Origin: Marisediminitalea alba
Lineage (GTDB): Bacteria > Pseudomonadota > Gammaproteobacteria > Enterobacterales > Alteromonadaceae
Assembly: GCF_002993365.1 (NCBI RefSeq)
Contig: NZ_PVNP01000089.1
Span: 1-64,000 of the forward strand
Reading direction: 5' to 3'
DNA: 64,000 nt
Shown: positions 1 through 9,040 of the stretch, piece after piece
How the letters are laid out: every line of letters starts with the position of its first letter
Numbering within the stretch: the stretch's first letter is position 1
Notes under the pieces: model-generated
What the model was told of the DNA's origin: nothing
Database searches by the model: none
The model's input: the letters and a program-made list of their open reading frames with translations, nothing else
Program-made: the position numbers and the translations under genes

Positions 1-78
1 CATGGTAGGGCTTTGCCCGTATACCTACCCATGTTAAATCTCCCTTTGATTTTTAGCGAAGTCAAAAAGGAAATTAAC

Positions 79-513
79 ATGAGTAGATACGAGCAAGCAT
101 CGCATGTGTTCTGGCGATGTCAATATCACATAGTTTGGACGCCGAAGTATCGGTTTAGGGTTTTGAAGAATAAATTAGGCAAAGATGTTTACAGGTGTAT
201 TCACGTGTATTGCCAGCAACTCGGCTGCATAGTAGTGGAGTTGAATGTACAGATTGACCATGTCCATCTGGTAGTAAAAATTCCTCCAAAGTTATCCATA
301 TCGAATTTAATGGGAGCTTTAAAAGGAAAAATAGCATTGAAGCTATTTAGCAAATATCCGCATTTGAGAAAGAATAAGATGTGGGGCAACCACTTTTGGC
401 AAAGAGGCTACTTCGTTGACTCAGTTGGGATAAACGAAGAGATCATAAGACGGTATGTTCGTCACCAAGAGAAGGTTGAAAGACAAGAGCAAGCTCAGCT
501 AGCCCTTGAATAG
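79..513 (+). CDS. tnpA: IS200/IS605-family transposase TnpA
   Basis: A 144-residue Y1 HUH transposase, which would cut and join single-stranded DNA at hairpin ends. The HUH pair is seen as His61-Val-His63 in the stretch QIDHVHLVV, and the nucleophile is most likely Tyr126 in EEIIRRYVRHQ. The N-terminal motif YHIVWTPKYR and the late motif WGNHFWQRGYF are characteristic of IS200-type TnpA. The start at 79 is chosen because it gives the usual family N-terminus (MSRYEQ) and has AAAAAGGAAA just upstream; the frame is open further upstream to 13, but that part runs into the left-end palindrome. The gene looks intact. Confidence 0.92.
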   Translation: MSRYEQASHVFWRCQYHIVWTPKYRFRVLKNKLGKDVYRCIHVYCQQLGCIVVELNVQIDHVHLVVKIPPKLSISNLMGALKGKIALKLFSKYPHLRKNKMWGNHFWQRGYFVDSVGINEEIIRRYVRHQEKVERQEQAQLALE

Positions 514-516
514 AAG

Positions 517-533
517 GCCCCCTTTTAGGGGGT
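517..533 (+). terminator. Hairpin after tnpA
   Basis: CCCCC TTTTA GGGGG type stem a few bases after the tnpA stop. It may end tnpA transcription or be part of the right-end structure of the element. There is no long T tract. Confidence 0.4.
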
Positions 534-582
534 TAACGCAAAGCCACCTTCTTTAGAAGGTGGATTCTTTACCTGTAGAGGA

Positions 583-1242
583 TTAATCGAGGTTAGGGGA
601 CAGGCCTTGTCCGAGGTAATTAATTCGCTGCGCGGCAACGTAACAGACGAGCTTAACGCCCATGGCATACAACAGCGTCAGAATAGAAACCGCAAATGCC
701 GGCCCGATAATGGCTACGTCTTCAATGTGCGAACCCATAGCAACCCAGCCCAGCAGGGTCATCAGAGCACCCAGCCATAAGCAGGAAGTGCCCAGCACAT
801 CAAATACCATGACGCTGCTTTTCACCTGCCTTAGCGAGTCCACATGGCCAGAAAACAGGCACGAAAAAGCTTGTTTAACATTACCAGGAGTGCTCACTGC
901 CAGGGTAAACACCAGAGCGGGGGGCAGGGTAAGAATAAGTGACGGCACGTCGAAAAACATGCTCGCTCCGCCAGATAGTTCCATAGCAAAAATGGTTAAT
1001 GCGACAAAAAATAACACGCTGAATGCAAACATAATAAGCGCCTTTTGGGTTTGATTAAAATAGTGGAATGAGGTTAACAATGCCTGGCGCCAGTACCATA
1101 TCTGGCAGGCCTGTTTACTCTGATTAAATTGAATTTGCTGAAACTCCTCCTCGAGGTCGCCCAGCAAGGGTTCTTTAAGATCCGCAGGAAGCACTTTTTC
1201 CAGCAAGGCCTCAGCGATACGTGGTGGTGAGCATTTGTTCAC
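583..1242 (-). CDS. PadR-coupled membrane protein, unknown function
   Basis: About 219 residues. The N-terminal part, with the pattern PPRIAEALLEKVLP followed by LLGDLEEEF, resembles the permease-prefix domain often encoded directly after PadR-type regulators. Four hydrophobic segments follow, so the protein is probably an inner-membrane protein; no transport domain is present. The start is taken as GTG at 1242, which overlaps the stop of the padR gene as GTGA and has GGGGTG upstream; a longer frame from 1281 would overlap padR by 43 bases. The stop lies next to the IS element end. Function is unknown; membrane-stress sensing or an accessory role to a missing permease are guesses. Confidence 0.7.
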   Translation of the reverse strand: MNKCSPPRIAEALLEKVLPADLKEPLLGDLEEEFQQIQFNQSKQACQIWYWRQALLTSFHYFNQTQKALIMFAFSVLFFVALTIFAMELSGGASMFFDVPSLILTLPPALVFTLAVSTPGNVKQAFSCLFSGHVDSLRQVKSSVMVFDVLGTSCLWLGALMTLLGWVAMGSHIEDVAIIGPAFAVSILTLLYAMGVKLVCYVAAQRINYLGQGLSPNLD

Positions 1243-1577
1243 TGCTTCACCCCAACAAAACTCAGTTTTACATCGCGCCACATGGCGTCGAGCGACTGGC
1301 GGGTTTCCTGTAGCGCCCGTTTACCTTCTGCTGTTATCTCAAAGTATTTTTTTGCGCGCCCGCCACGCTCTGCTGTGGCTTCACCCATCGCCGAACGGAT
1401 CAGACCTTTATCCTCAAGCCGGGTCAGGGTGGTATAAAGTGCGCCGATACTGACATCCCGCTGAATCACATCGAGCAGTATCTGACGAATGGTAGTGCCA
1501 TAAGCCTGTTCTCCCAGGCGTAAAATGGCGAGTAACACAAATTGTTCAAACTCACCTAAAAATCGAGATTTAGCCAT
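1239..1577 (-). CDS. PadR-family transcriptional regulator
   Basis: A 112-residue winged-helix regulator of the short PadR type (one wHTH domain plus a C-terminal helix for dimerisation). The motifs FEQFVLLAILRLGEQAYGTTI, IGALYTTLTRLEDKGLI and RGGRAKKYFEIT are typical of the family. It is the first gene of a two-gene unit with the membrane protein that overlaps its stop. A palindrome and a repeated half site lie just upstream (1595-1651), so autorepression is likely. The effector is unknown. Confidence 0.88.
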   Translation of the reverse strand: MAKSRFLGEFEQFVLLAILRLGEQAYGTTIRQILLDVIQRDVSIGALYTTLTRLEDKGLIRSAMGEATAERGGRAKKYFEITAEGKRALQETRQSLDAMWRDVKLSFVGVKQ

Positions 1578-1594
1578 ACAGGCCCCTGATATAG

Positions 1595-1651
1595 TTTGTA
1601 CTACAAAGTAAAAGAAACTGAGGGCATTGTAATTTATTCTACAAAGTAAAA
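1595..1651 (-). promoter_or_regulatory. Candidate PadR operator
   Basis: TTTGTA-C-TACAAA (1595-1607) is a perfect 6+1+6 palindrome 18 bases before the padR start. CTACAAAGTAAAA occurs at 1601-1613 and again at 1639-1651, a 13-base direct repeat spaced 38 bases apart. That PadR binds these sites is inferred from their position. Confidence 0.55.
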
Positions 1652-1908
1652 CTAATAAAGATTTATACGCTCGTATTAATAGACAGTCAAAAAGGCGCTG
1701 ATTTGGTTAAATCGGATCGGGTTTAAGTGTTGACGGGCCTGCTGGAATCTTTAAATCTCGCCGGAATTCCAAAAAATATCAGCAAACTACAGCAATTTGT
1801 CCTATCCTAGGGATAACTTTCTTTTGTATTTTCTTTAACCCGATTTGCCTCATCTGAGTGATGGCAGGCTAACGGTTAAATGACTTCGTTTTTTGAAATA
1901 GGATTGTC
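1652..1908. other. Intergenic region between padR and the GGDEF/EAL gene
   Basis: No gene is seen here. It should hold the promoter of the gene starting at 1909. A weak pair TTGACG (1730-1735) and TAAATC (1752-1757) is the best sigma-70-like candidate. The short dyad TATCC-TAG-GGATA lies at 1803-1815. Neither is convincing alone. Confidence 0.4.
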
Positions 1909-4806
1909 TTGCGTAGTCAAAAAAGCCCTCAACAAAAACATCGCCCTGTCTGGCTTTTTTTAGGCGTATTTACCGTGCTCGTCTCTGTCACCCTGGTAGC
2001 TGATTTTCTGGCCAGCAAGTGGCAACGGGAAGAGCAGATTAACCGTGTTAGTCAAAAGCTTGGAATGCTTCGTTCCAATCTGGAATTTGAGCTCTACACC
2101 AATATCGAACTTATCCGCGGTGCTGCGGCGTATATCTCACTGAACCCTGAAATTGATCAGGCGGGTTTTAGCCGCTACATGAGCCGTTTGTTAGAGCAGC
2201 GCAACAATATCATTAATATCGCCGGCGCGCGTGGCTTTGTGGTGAACCTGATTTACCCGGTAGCCGGTAACGAAAAAGCAATTGGACTCGATTACCGGGT
2301 TAACGAGGAGCAGCGGGAATCGGCAATCACTGCTGTGGATACCGGTTCGCCAGTACTGGATGGACCGGTAAATCTGGTTCAGGGAGGTATAGGTTTTATT
2401 GCTCGTTTACCGGTCATCAATGATAACGGTGTGTGGGGGATCATTTCGGTAGTGCTGGATTATCGCGGTGTGCTGAGTGACGCTGGCTTTATCGGTGATA
2501 CCGAGCTTGATCTGCTTATTAAAGGTCGTAATGAGTTTGGTAACCTGGCCGATATTTACGACAGCCATGATGGCACCTCAATGGTTAATCCGGTGCAGTT
2601 ATCCATCCAGTTACCTTACGGTGAATTGCACCTTTTTGCGCAACCTGCTGAAGGCTGGGTCACATTTCATTTTCACCCTTTGTTCTGGGTTCTTGCGTTC
2701 ATTATTAACGCGATTGCCTTTTATATCATTCAACTGAGATATAATAACCTATTGCTGGAAGAGGAAAAAATAGAGGCCTTAACCACTTCAGAAGAAAAAT
2801 TTCGGCAATTTTTCTCAGCTCACGCCGTGGTCATGCTAATAGTCGATGATAACGGCAACATTGTTGATGCCAACGATGCTGCCCTCAAATACTATGGTTA
2901 CAGTGCTCAGCAGTTCGCTAATATGACCGTGTTTGATTTACAGGCGCTGGAAAACACATCGGTTAAGTCGAAGGTTAAACAGGCATTGTTGCAGCGCTCG
3001 ACTACTTTTAATGTAAAACATCGTCTGGCATCGGGAGAAGTGCGGGATGTGGAGGTCTTTAATACTCCGGTTGACAGTGCCGGCCAGCGCTTGCTGTATT
3101 CACTGGTCATTGATATCACCGAACAACTGGAATATCAAAAGCGCTGGGAATTGAGTCAGCAGGTCTTTAATCACAGTCTGGAAGGGATTGTGGTAACCGA
3201 TGTTGAATACAAAATCGTCTCGGTTAACCCGGCATTTTCTGACATCACCGGTTACTCGGAGTCGGAGGTCCTTGGGCGTTCTCCTTTCTTCCTGGGGGAA
3301 GGCATAATGGAAGAAGAATTTAAGGAAGCCATGCTGGATACGCTGGTTAAAACTGGTTTCTGGCGAGGCGAAATATTAAACCGGCGAAAGGACGGTTCGG
3401 AGTTTCCGGAGTTACTCAGCCTGTCAGTCGTAAAAAATGAGCAGGGTGAAGTCATTAATTACCTTGGCGTGTTTTCAGATATTACTAATTTAAAGCAGTC
3501 TGAAGAGAAGCTTGAACACCTCGCGCATTACGATTCTTTAACCGGCTTACCCAATCGTGTTCAGTTTCAGTTGCATCTTCAGCATGCAGTGTCACGCAGT
3601 GAACGTTCTAAGCAGAGATGTGCTTTGCTCTATCTTGACCTCGACCGCTTCAAGGTAGTGAATGACAGCCTTGGTCATGTGGCCGGGGACGACCTGCTAA
3701 AAATGGTTACTGAACGTCTGCTTTCGCGGTTACGGGCGTCTGATATTCTGGCGCGTATGGGCGGTGATGAATTTGTTCTGCTGGTAGAGGAATACCAGCA
3801 GCGTGACGAACTTGAAGTGCTGGCCCGCAAACTGATTGCTGAAATGAATCAGCCGTTTTATCTGGCGGGGGAGCAGGAGGTGAACGTAGGTGGCTCCGTG
3901 GGCATAGCCTGCTTTCCGGAAGACGCGCTTAATAGCGAAGATTTACTGGTACGGGCCGATGCGGCTATGTACAAAGCCAAACAAGCCGGCGGTGCCTCAC
4001 TGGCTTTCTTTACCCAGGATATTCTGGTGGAGGCAAGTTCCCGGTTAACCATTGCCGCTGAGCTCAAACGGGCGATAGTAGATAATGAGCTTGAGTTATA
4101 CCTGCAACCTCAGCTCGACAGCGCCAGTGGCGAGGTTGTCGGCGCAGAGGCATTGTTGCGCTGGAATCATCCGGTAAAAGGCTTTCTGACACCGGCGGCG
4201 TTTATTGATGTGGCAGAACAAACCCGGGCGATTCGATTGGTTACCGGCTGGCTGGTAAAAGAGTCCTTTGGCATCATTAAACGCTGGGAACAGGCAGGCC
4301 GGGACTTATTCCTGTCATTCAATATTTCCGCGCTGGATTTGGCCGACAATGAATTGTTGTTGAGAATGACCGAAGAGCTTGAGCACCAGCAGATCAAACC
4401 GGCGAATATAGAACTGGAAATCGTCGAAAGTGCGATTATCGAAAATTTTCAGTCGGCCAGTGCTATTTTGTCGAAACTGCGTGAGTTAGGTTTTCACGTG
4501 GCCATTGATGATTTTGGCACCGGGTATTCTTCCCTGGCATATTTGGACAAACTGCCCGTGGACAAGCTTAAGATCGACCGCGAATTTACCTCCAAACTTG
4601 AGCTTGGCGAGGGAGCCGGGATAGTAAAATCGATTGTCGATCTGGCGTCAAACTTCGACCTACGGGTGCTGGCCGAAGGGGTTGAAACTCTCGAACAGGA
4701 ACAGTTACTTAAACAGCTCGGTTGTCACCGGGTACAAGGTTTCTATTATAGTAAACCTATACCGCTGGCCGAGTTTGAGCAAAAGTATCTGCTGCCTCAG
4801 GCGTAA
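1909..4806 (+). CDS. CHASE-PAS-PAS-GGDEF-EAL cyclic-di-GMP signalling protein
   Basis: A 965-residue membrane enzyme expected to make and/or break cyclic di-GMP. Order: N-terminal membrane segment (about 12-32), extracytoplasmic CHASE-like sensor (about 50-240), second membrane segment (about 257-275), two PAS domains (about 295-410 and 417-530), GGDEF domain with intact GGDEF at 618-622, and EAL domain with EAL at 747-749. Phosphodiesterase residues are present: NISALDL, ELEIVES, DDFGTGYSS (from 867), KIDREF and AEGVET, so both activities may be retained. The start is TTG at 1909, with AGGA about seven bases upstream. The gene is monocistronic and ends overlapping a small convergent gene. 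Confidence 0.93.
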   Translation: MRSQKSPQQKHRPVWLFLGVFTVLVSVTLVADFLASKWQREEQINRVSQKLGMLRSNLEFELYTNIELIRGAAAYISLNPEIDQAGFSRYMSRLLEQRNNIINIAGARGFVVNLIYPVAGNEKAIGLDYRVNEEQRESAITAVDTGSPVLDGPVNLVQGGIGFIARLPVINDNGVWGIISVVLDYRGVLSDAGFIGDTELDLLIKGRNEFGNLADIYDSHDGTSMVNPVQLSIQLPYGELHLFAQPAEGWVTFHFHPLFWVLAFIINAIAFYIIQLRYNNLLLEEEKIEALTTSEEKFRQFFSAHAVVMLIVDDNGNIVDANDAALKYYGYSAQQFANMTVFDLQALENTSVKSKVKQALLQRSTTFNVKHRLASGEVRDVEVFNTPVDSAGQRLLYSLVIDITEQLEYQKRWELSQQVFNHSLEGIVVTDVEYKIVSVNPAFSDITGYSESEVLGRSPFFLGEGIMEEEFKEAMLDTLVKTGFWRGEILNRRKDGSEFPELLSLSVVKNEQGEVINYLGVFSDITNLKQSEEKLEHLAHYDSLTGLPNRVQFQLHLQHAVSRSERSKQRCALLYLDLDRFKVVNDSLGHVAGDDLLKMVTERLLSRLRASDILARMGGDEFVLLVEEYQQRDELEVLARKLIAEMNQPFYLAGEQEVNVGGSVGIACFPEDALNSEDLLVRADAAMYKAKQAGGASLAFFTQDILVEASSRLTIAAELKRAIVDNELELYLQPQLDSASGEVVGAEALLRWNHPVKGFLTPAAFIDVAEQTRAIRLVTGWLVKESFGIIKRWEQAGRDLFLSFNISALDLADNELLLRMTEELEHQQIKPANIELEIVESAIIENFQSASAILSKLRELGFHVAIDDFGTGYSSLAYLDKLPVDKLKIDREFTSKLELGEGAGIVKSIVDLASNFDLRVLAEGVETLEQEQLLKQLGCHRVQGFYYSKPIPLAEFEQKYLLPQA

Positions 4807-4991
4807 GTATCGATGTTACGACCCACTGAGCCGGTGGTAGCTGTAGGCTGAGAGCCAGATTGCGTAACTGGCGCCGGAGCGTCGTTCTGATTGCTTTCAA
4901 GGCGTTCCTGACGCGGTGCCTCGTTGCGCTCTGCGGGCGTTGGTGTCGGTCGCGAGTACGCACTGTCTACAGGTGACTGTCCAATTTCCAT
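4797..4991 (-). CDS. Small proline/threonine-rich hypothetical protein
   Basis: A 64-residue acidic and polar protein rich in Pro, Thr, Ser, Asn and Gln, probably disordered and cytoplasmic; no signal peptide or known domain. Support for it being real comes from the start region: a strong ribosome site AAGGGGG lies six bases before the ATG, and a perfect TATAAT (minus strand, 5035-5030) lies about 40 bases upstream. Its last ten bases overlap the convergent GGDEF/EAL gene. Function is unknown. Confidence 0.6.
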   Translation of the reverse strand: MEIGQSPVDSAYSRPTPTPAERNEAPRQERLESNQNDAPAPVTQSGSQPTATTGSVGRNIDTYA

Positions 4992-5057
4992 CGTTTCCCC
5001 CTTAAAATGTCAACACAGGTTAATACCTGATTATAGGATCAATTAGCCAAAATGCGA

Positions 5058-5792
5058 CTATTGGCCCGTTTCGGTAAAGATGAAAGGTGAGAGTTGCTTG
5101 TACATAAAGTCGGCAATAAGCGGCTGACCGTCAGCATTAGGGTGAATACCGTCGCGCTGCATCAATTCTTCATTAAGAGCAATGTCCTGCAAAAAAAACG
5201 GGATCAGCGGGATAGCTTCGGCATTCGCTACCTGCTCAAAGGTGTTGCTGAACATCTGATTATAACGCCGGCCATAGTTGGTTGGGATTTCCATATCCTG
5301 CAGGTAAACTTTGGCCCCGTAGTCCTTCACCAGTTGCACCATTTGCGTGAGGTTGTTATGCAACTTACTTACGTTGTGACCCTGCAAGCCATCGTTGCCA
5401 CCCAGCTCTATTAATACGTGGGTTGGCTGATGCTGCTCAAGCAAACGGGGCAGCCTGGCCAGCCCGCCATCGGTGGTTTCGCCGCTAATCGCAGCATTTA
5501 TCACATCAATCCCGCGCTGCTCGTCGTGCCAGATATTTTGTAACAAACTAACCCAACTTTGTGCTTGCAATAGTCCATAGCCGGCACTTAGGCTATCACC
5601 TAGGATAAGCAAGCGGGTATCTGATGCCGCAGAACTGCTTTGCTGGCTAACCGGTTGAGAGGCAGCCGATTGGGCCAGAAGGTGATCTGAAAACAGCATA
5701 AAAGGTATTAATAATACCAGTGTTTTTATCCACTTGAGGGTGGGTCCACGACGGAATAAAGAATGACAAATCAAAACGACAATAGCTCCCAT
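5058..5792 (-). CDS. tesA: TesA-like SGNH esterase / lysophospholipase
   Basis: A periplasmic SGNH hydrolase, the multifunctional thioesterase/arylesterase/lysophospholipase type. The four blocks are present: GDSLSAGYG (nucleophile Ser), ISGETTDGG, ELGGNDGLQG (Asn) and DGIHPNADG (Asp and His). A hydrophobic signal segment (WIKTLVLLIPFMLF) ending near LLAQSA precedes the domain. The start is uncertain: ATG at 5792 is used, but TTG at 5801 or TTG at 5774 (GGGAG 11 bases upstream) are possible; every option overlaps the divergent ABC ATPase gene. The divergent pairing with ybbAP is the same as in Escherichia coli. Confidence 0.9.
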   Translation of the reverse strand: MGAIVVLICHSLFRRGPTLKWIKTLVLLIPFMLFSDHLLAQSAASQPVSQQSSSAASDTRLLILGDSLSAGYGLLQAQSWVSLLQNIWHDEQRGIDVINAAISGETTDGGLARLPRLLEQHQPTHVLIELGGNDGLQGHNVSKLHNNLTQMVQLVKDYGAKVYLQDMEIPTNYGRRYNQMFSNTFEQVANAEAIPLIPFFLQDIALNEELMQRDGIHPNADGQPLIADFMYKQLSPFIFTETGQ

Positions 5793-6503
5793 ATGATTCA
5801 AACCAAAGACATCACTAAGACAGTCACTACGAGTGAAGGTTCGCTTCAGATCCTTCAGCCTATTTCCTTTGAAGTCAAGGCCGGAGAGTCTATCGCTATT
5901 GTCGGCGCGTCGGGTTCCGGTAAATCCACACTGCTTAGCTTGCTGGCCGGACTGGATGAAGTCAGCAGTGGCGAAATATTTCTCGACGCGGCACCGCTAC
6001 ACTCAATGGACGAAGAGCAGCGAGCCCGCTTACGTGGCGAAAAAGTGGGCTTTATCTTCCAGAGCTTCATGCTGGTACAAAGTCTTACAGCGATTGAAAA
6101 TGTGATGTTACCGGCAGAGATTGCAGGACTACCAGATGCCCACAAACGTGCCCAGGCCATCTTAGAGCAGGTGGGATTAAGTCATCGTGCCCATCATTAT
6201 CCCAATCAGTTGTCTGGCGGTGAGCAACAGCGGGTGGCGATTGCCCGGGCTTTTATCGGCCAGCCTAAAATACTGTTTGCCGATGAGCCTACCGGCAACC
6301 TGGATGCCGCCAATAGCGTGAGAGTGGAGGATTTGTTGTTTAATCTCAACCGCGAAATCGGCACCACCCTGGTGCTGGTGACTCACGATAACGAGCTGGC
6401 CAAAAAATGTGAACGACAGTTACAAATGCAGGCTGGCGAACTAACCGAAATCACCGTATCTCCGGCGACCGCCGAGAATAAGGATCTCGCATATGGTAGC
6501 TAA
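5763..6503 (+). CDS. ybbA: ABC transporter ATPase, YbbA type
   Basis: A 246-residue ATPase of the LolD/MacB-like class, partner of the FtsX-type permease encoded next. Visible motifs: Walker A GASGSGKST (48-56), Q-loop FIFQSFML, signature LSGGEQQRVAIARAF, Walker B ILFADEPTGNLD and H-loop VTHD. Start at 5763 (GGAATAAAG upstream) is chosen; ATG at 5793 would give a shorter protein. It overlaps the permease gene by 11 bases, so the two are translationally coupled. The substrate is unknown; the link with TesA suggests lipid or lipoprotein handling, which is inference. Confidence 0.93.
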   Translation: MTNQNDNSSHMIQTKDITKTVTTSEGSLQILQPISFEVKAGESIAIVGASGSGKSTLLSLLAGLDEVSSGEIFLDAAPLHSMDEEQRARLRGEKVGFIFQSFMLVQSLTAIENVMLPAEIAGLPDAHKRAQAILEQVGLSHRAHHYPNQLSGGEQQRVAIARAFIGQPKILFADEPTGNLDAANSVRVEDLLFNLNREIGTTLVLVTHDNELAKKCERQLQMQAGELTEITVSPATAENKDLAYGS

Positions 6504-9030
6504 TCTTGCCTGGCGGTTATTCAAGCATGAGGCCCGGCGGGGCGAACTTACCATCATACTGTTTGCGATCATACTGTCGGTGGCGGCAGTCCTGTCTTTG
6601 TCGTTATTCAGTGAGCGGCTTCAGGGCGCCCTGGTAGAGCGCTCATCACAGTTTATTGCTGCCGACAGCCAACTGCGTTCACGTAAGCCCATAAGTGACG
6701 AGTGGATGCGGCAAGCGAAGGCGGAAGGGCTGGCCACCGCCGAGCAGGTCAGCACCCGGTCAATGGCTTTTGGCGAACAGAAAATGTCACTGGTGGACTT
6801 ACGAGCCGTGAGCTCCCAGTACCCGCTAAAGGGTGAGATCCAGCTTGCCGACAAGCCTTTTGGTACAACAGCCGCCACCGATAAATCGCCCGCAGCGGGA
6901 GAAATCTGGATCGACTCAAGACTGTTTCAGCTCCTCGATGTAAAGATTGGTGAGACGGTTTATATCGGCGATGGTGAATTTACCGTAGGCCAGGTGCTGG
7001 CAGAAATCCCCGATCAGGGCTTTAGTGTGTTTAATACCGATCCTATGGTACTTATGGCGCTTGAGGACCTGGCACAAACCAACATTACCGGTCCCGGTAG
7101 TCGGGTGACTTACAAGGCTTATTTCACTGGTGAAGACTCGCTGATTGAAGCCTATTACGACTGGCTGAGACCGAACCTTGACGATGAATTACACCGCTGG
7201 CAACGGGTGGGTGATGATGAGTCGGCCATAGGTCGTTCCATAGCCCGTGCTGAACGATACTTTTTGCTGGCCAGCCTGTTAGCCATCGTGCTGGCGGCGG
7301 TGGCCATTGCCGTGGCGGCGCAACGTTACAGCCAGCGCCACTTCGATCCGGTCGCCATCTTTAAAACCCTGGGTGCTACTAAACAAATGATCCGCCGGGT
7401 TTACGTACTGCAAATCCTGTTTATCACGGTACTGGGTATCATCATTGGCATTATTGCCGGCGTGATTATTCAGCAACTGGTGGTTACGGCTCTGGCCGGG
7501 CAGGTAGATGTGTCGCTGGATGTGTGGCACTGGCGGCCATTGTTTATAGCCGTACTGACCGGCTCTATCTGTGCCATCCTGTTTTCACTGTATCCGTTGT
7601 TGCGACTGTTTTCGGTGCCGCCTCTGCGGGTATTACGCCGGGATATGGACGCTGGTTTAAGCTCTCGCGGGTTGCAGTTTGGCGCCTCAGGCGGCGCAAT
7701 ATTCCTGCTAATGTGGGTGTACAGCCGGGATCTGGAAATCAGTGCGATTTTGTTTGGTTCTGGCGTGCTGCTGGTGGTTGCCTTGTTGGGTGTAACCTTT
7801 GGCCTGATTGCCGTAGGCCGACGGCTGGGTCAAGGCGCAATGGGTGCCTGGCAATTAGCCTGGGCGCGAATTCGCCGGCGCGCCATGGACAACAGCGTGC
7901 AACTCATTAGTTTCTCGGTAACCATTATGTTGTTGCTTGTAGTACTGGTTATGCGCAACGATATGATAGCCCAGTGGCGGGCGCAGTTGCCGGTGGATAC
8001 GCCTAACTATTTCATGGCCAATATTACCGAGGCGCAAAAAAAACCGCTGGATAACCACTTCGCCGAAAATCAGGTCACGGTAGATGAGTTTTATCCGGTA
8101 GTGCGCGGCCGTTTTGTGGCAGTCAACGATGAGCGGGTAAATACCGAAGTGACCAAAGAAGAGGAGCCGGAGCAAAGCGAAGGACGCCGGGGGCTTGGCC
8201 GGGAAGCTAACCTGAGCTGGAGCGACAAGCTACAGCGCGAAAACACTGTTGTTCAGGGCCAATGGCATGAGAACTGGGAGCCTGCAGGTAACGACATCAC
8301 TGCAGAGGGGCAGCAGGTTTATCCGGTATCGGTAGAAGAGGGCGTTGCTCAGCGTCTCAATATCACGCTGGATGATTTGCTCACTTTCAACGTTGGCAGT
8401 GAAATTGTTGTCACCCGGGTTACCAGTATTCGTGAAGTGAATTGGCAAACCATGCAGCCTAACTTCTTCTTTGTGTTACACCCGGCAGCAATGCAGGAGT
8501 TTAGCGCCACCTACATTACCAGCTTCCACCTGGATGGCGCGCGTAAAGCAGATATTACTGCCTTGATGCAGCCTTTCAGTTCGGTGACGTTGTTTGACGT
8601 GGATGCCAGAATTAATCAGGTCCGGGAAATTATCGATCAGGTATCACTGGCGGTCGAGTTTATCCTGGTACTGGTATTAATTGCCGGCTCACTGGTATTG
8701 TTCGCCCAGGTGCAGGCGAGCATGGATGAGCGTCAGCAGGAACTGGCTATTCTGCGTACTCTCGGCGCCAGAGGGAGTCTGATCCGCTTTAGCGTGATCA
8801 ATGAGTTTCTGATTATCGGTACGGTAGCGGGACTAATGGCGGCGATGGCCAATGAAGTCAGTTTGTATTTATTGCAAAGCCGTATTTTCGATATGCAGGG
8901 CTCCATGCATTTTGAATACTGGGTTATTGCGCCGTTGGTTGGCGCGCTCGTTGTGGGCGTGTTAGGCGGTATAGGTTGTTATCGCCTGTTACGACTCAAT
9001 ACCGGGCAACTATTGCGTAAGATGGTGTAA
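6493..9030 (+). CDS. ybbP: ABC transporter permease, YbbP/FtsX type
   Basis: An 845-residue inner-membrane permease with two FtsX-like regions: the first transmembrane group near 255-450 (AIVLAAVAIAVAAQRY, TVLGIIIGIIAGVIIQQ and following) and a second near the C-terminus (LVLVLIAGSLVLFAQVQASMDERQQELAILRTLGA and the last two helices). The large soluble parts between should lie in the periplasm. The paired TLGA motifs (FKTLGATK, LRTLGARG) mark the cytoplasmic coupling loops facing the ATPase. ATG at 6493 has AAGGAT ten bases upstream. Length fits the YbbP family. Confidence 0.92.
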   Translation: MVANLAWRLFKHEARRGELTIILFAIILSVAAVLSLSLFSERLQGALVERSSQFIAADSQLRSRKPISDEWMRQAKAEGLATAEQVSTRSMAFGEQKMSLVDLRAVSSQYPLKGEIQLADKPFGTTAATDKSPAAGEIWIDSRLFQLLDVKIGETVYIGDGEFTVGQVLAEIPDQGFSVFNTDPMVLMALEDLAQTNITGPGSRVTYKAYFTGEDSLIEAYYDWLRPNLDDELHRWQRVGDDESAIGRSIARAERYFLLASLLAIVLAAVAIAVAAQRYSQRHFDPVAIFKTLGATKQMIRRVYVLQILFITVLGIIIGIIAGVIIQQLVVTALAGQVDVSLDVWHWRPLFIAVLTGSICAILFSLYPLLRLFSVPPLRVLRRDMDAGLSSRGLQFGASGGAIFLLMWVYSRDLEISAILFGSGVLLVVALLGVTFGLIAVGRRLGQGAMGAWQLAWARIRRRAMDNSVQLISFSVTIMLLLVVLVMRNDMIAQWRAQLPVDTPNYFMANITEAQKKPLDNHFAENQVTVDEFYPVVRGRFVAVNDERVNTEVTKEEEPEQSEGRRGLGREANLSWSDKLQRENTVVQGQWHENWEPAGNDITAEGQQVYPVSVEEGVAQRLNITLDDLLTFNVGSEIVVTRVTSIREVNWQTMQPNFFFVLHPAAMQEFSATYITSFHLDGARKADITALMQPFSSVTLFDVDARINQVREIIDQVSLAVEFILVLVLIAGSLVLFAQVQASMDERQQELAILRTLGARGSLIRFSVINEFLIIGTVAGLMAAMANEVSLYLLQSRIFDMQGSMHFEYWVIAPLVGALVVGVLGGIGCYRLLRLNTGQLLRKMV

Positions 9031-9040
9031 AACAGGATTA

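Larger units (their letters stand above)
1..570 (+). mobile_element. IS200/IS605-type insertion sequence
   Basis: A short element with one transposase gene (79-513) between imperfect-palindrome ends. At the left, CATGGTAGG (1-9) faces CCTACCCATG (24-33), with an inner GGGC/GCCC stem at 8-18. At the right, CCACCTTC (544-551) pairs with GAAGGTGG (556-563) around a TTTA loop, followed by ATTCTTTAC. Subterminal hairpins in place of long terminal inverted repeats, and no target duplication, are typical of this single-strand transposing family. The exact ends are not proven: the left one may lie before the window, and the right one is placed near 570, 13 bases before the stop of the next gene. No TnpB gene is present. 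Confidence 0.75.

Noticed and set aside
155..389. Minus-strand open frames inside tnpA
   Set aside because: Antisense shadows of a clear transposase gene with no start signals.
1730..1757. TTGACG / TAAATC promoter for the GGDEF-EAL gene
   Set aside because: Poor -10 and non-optimal spacing; more than 150 bases from the start codon.
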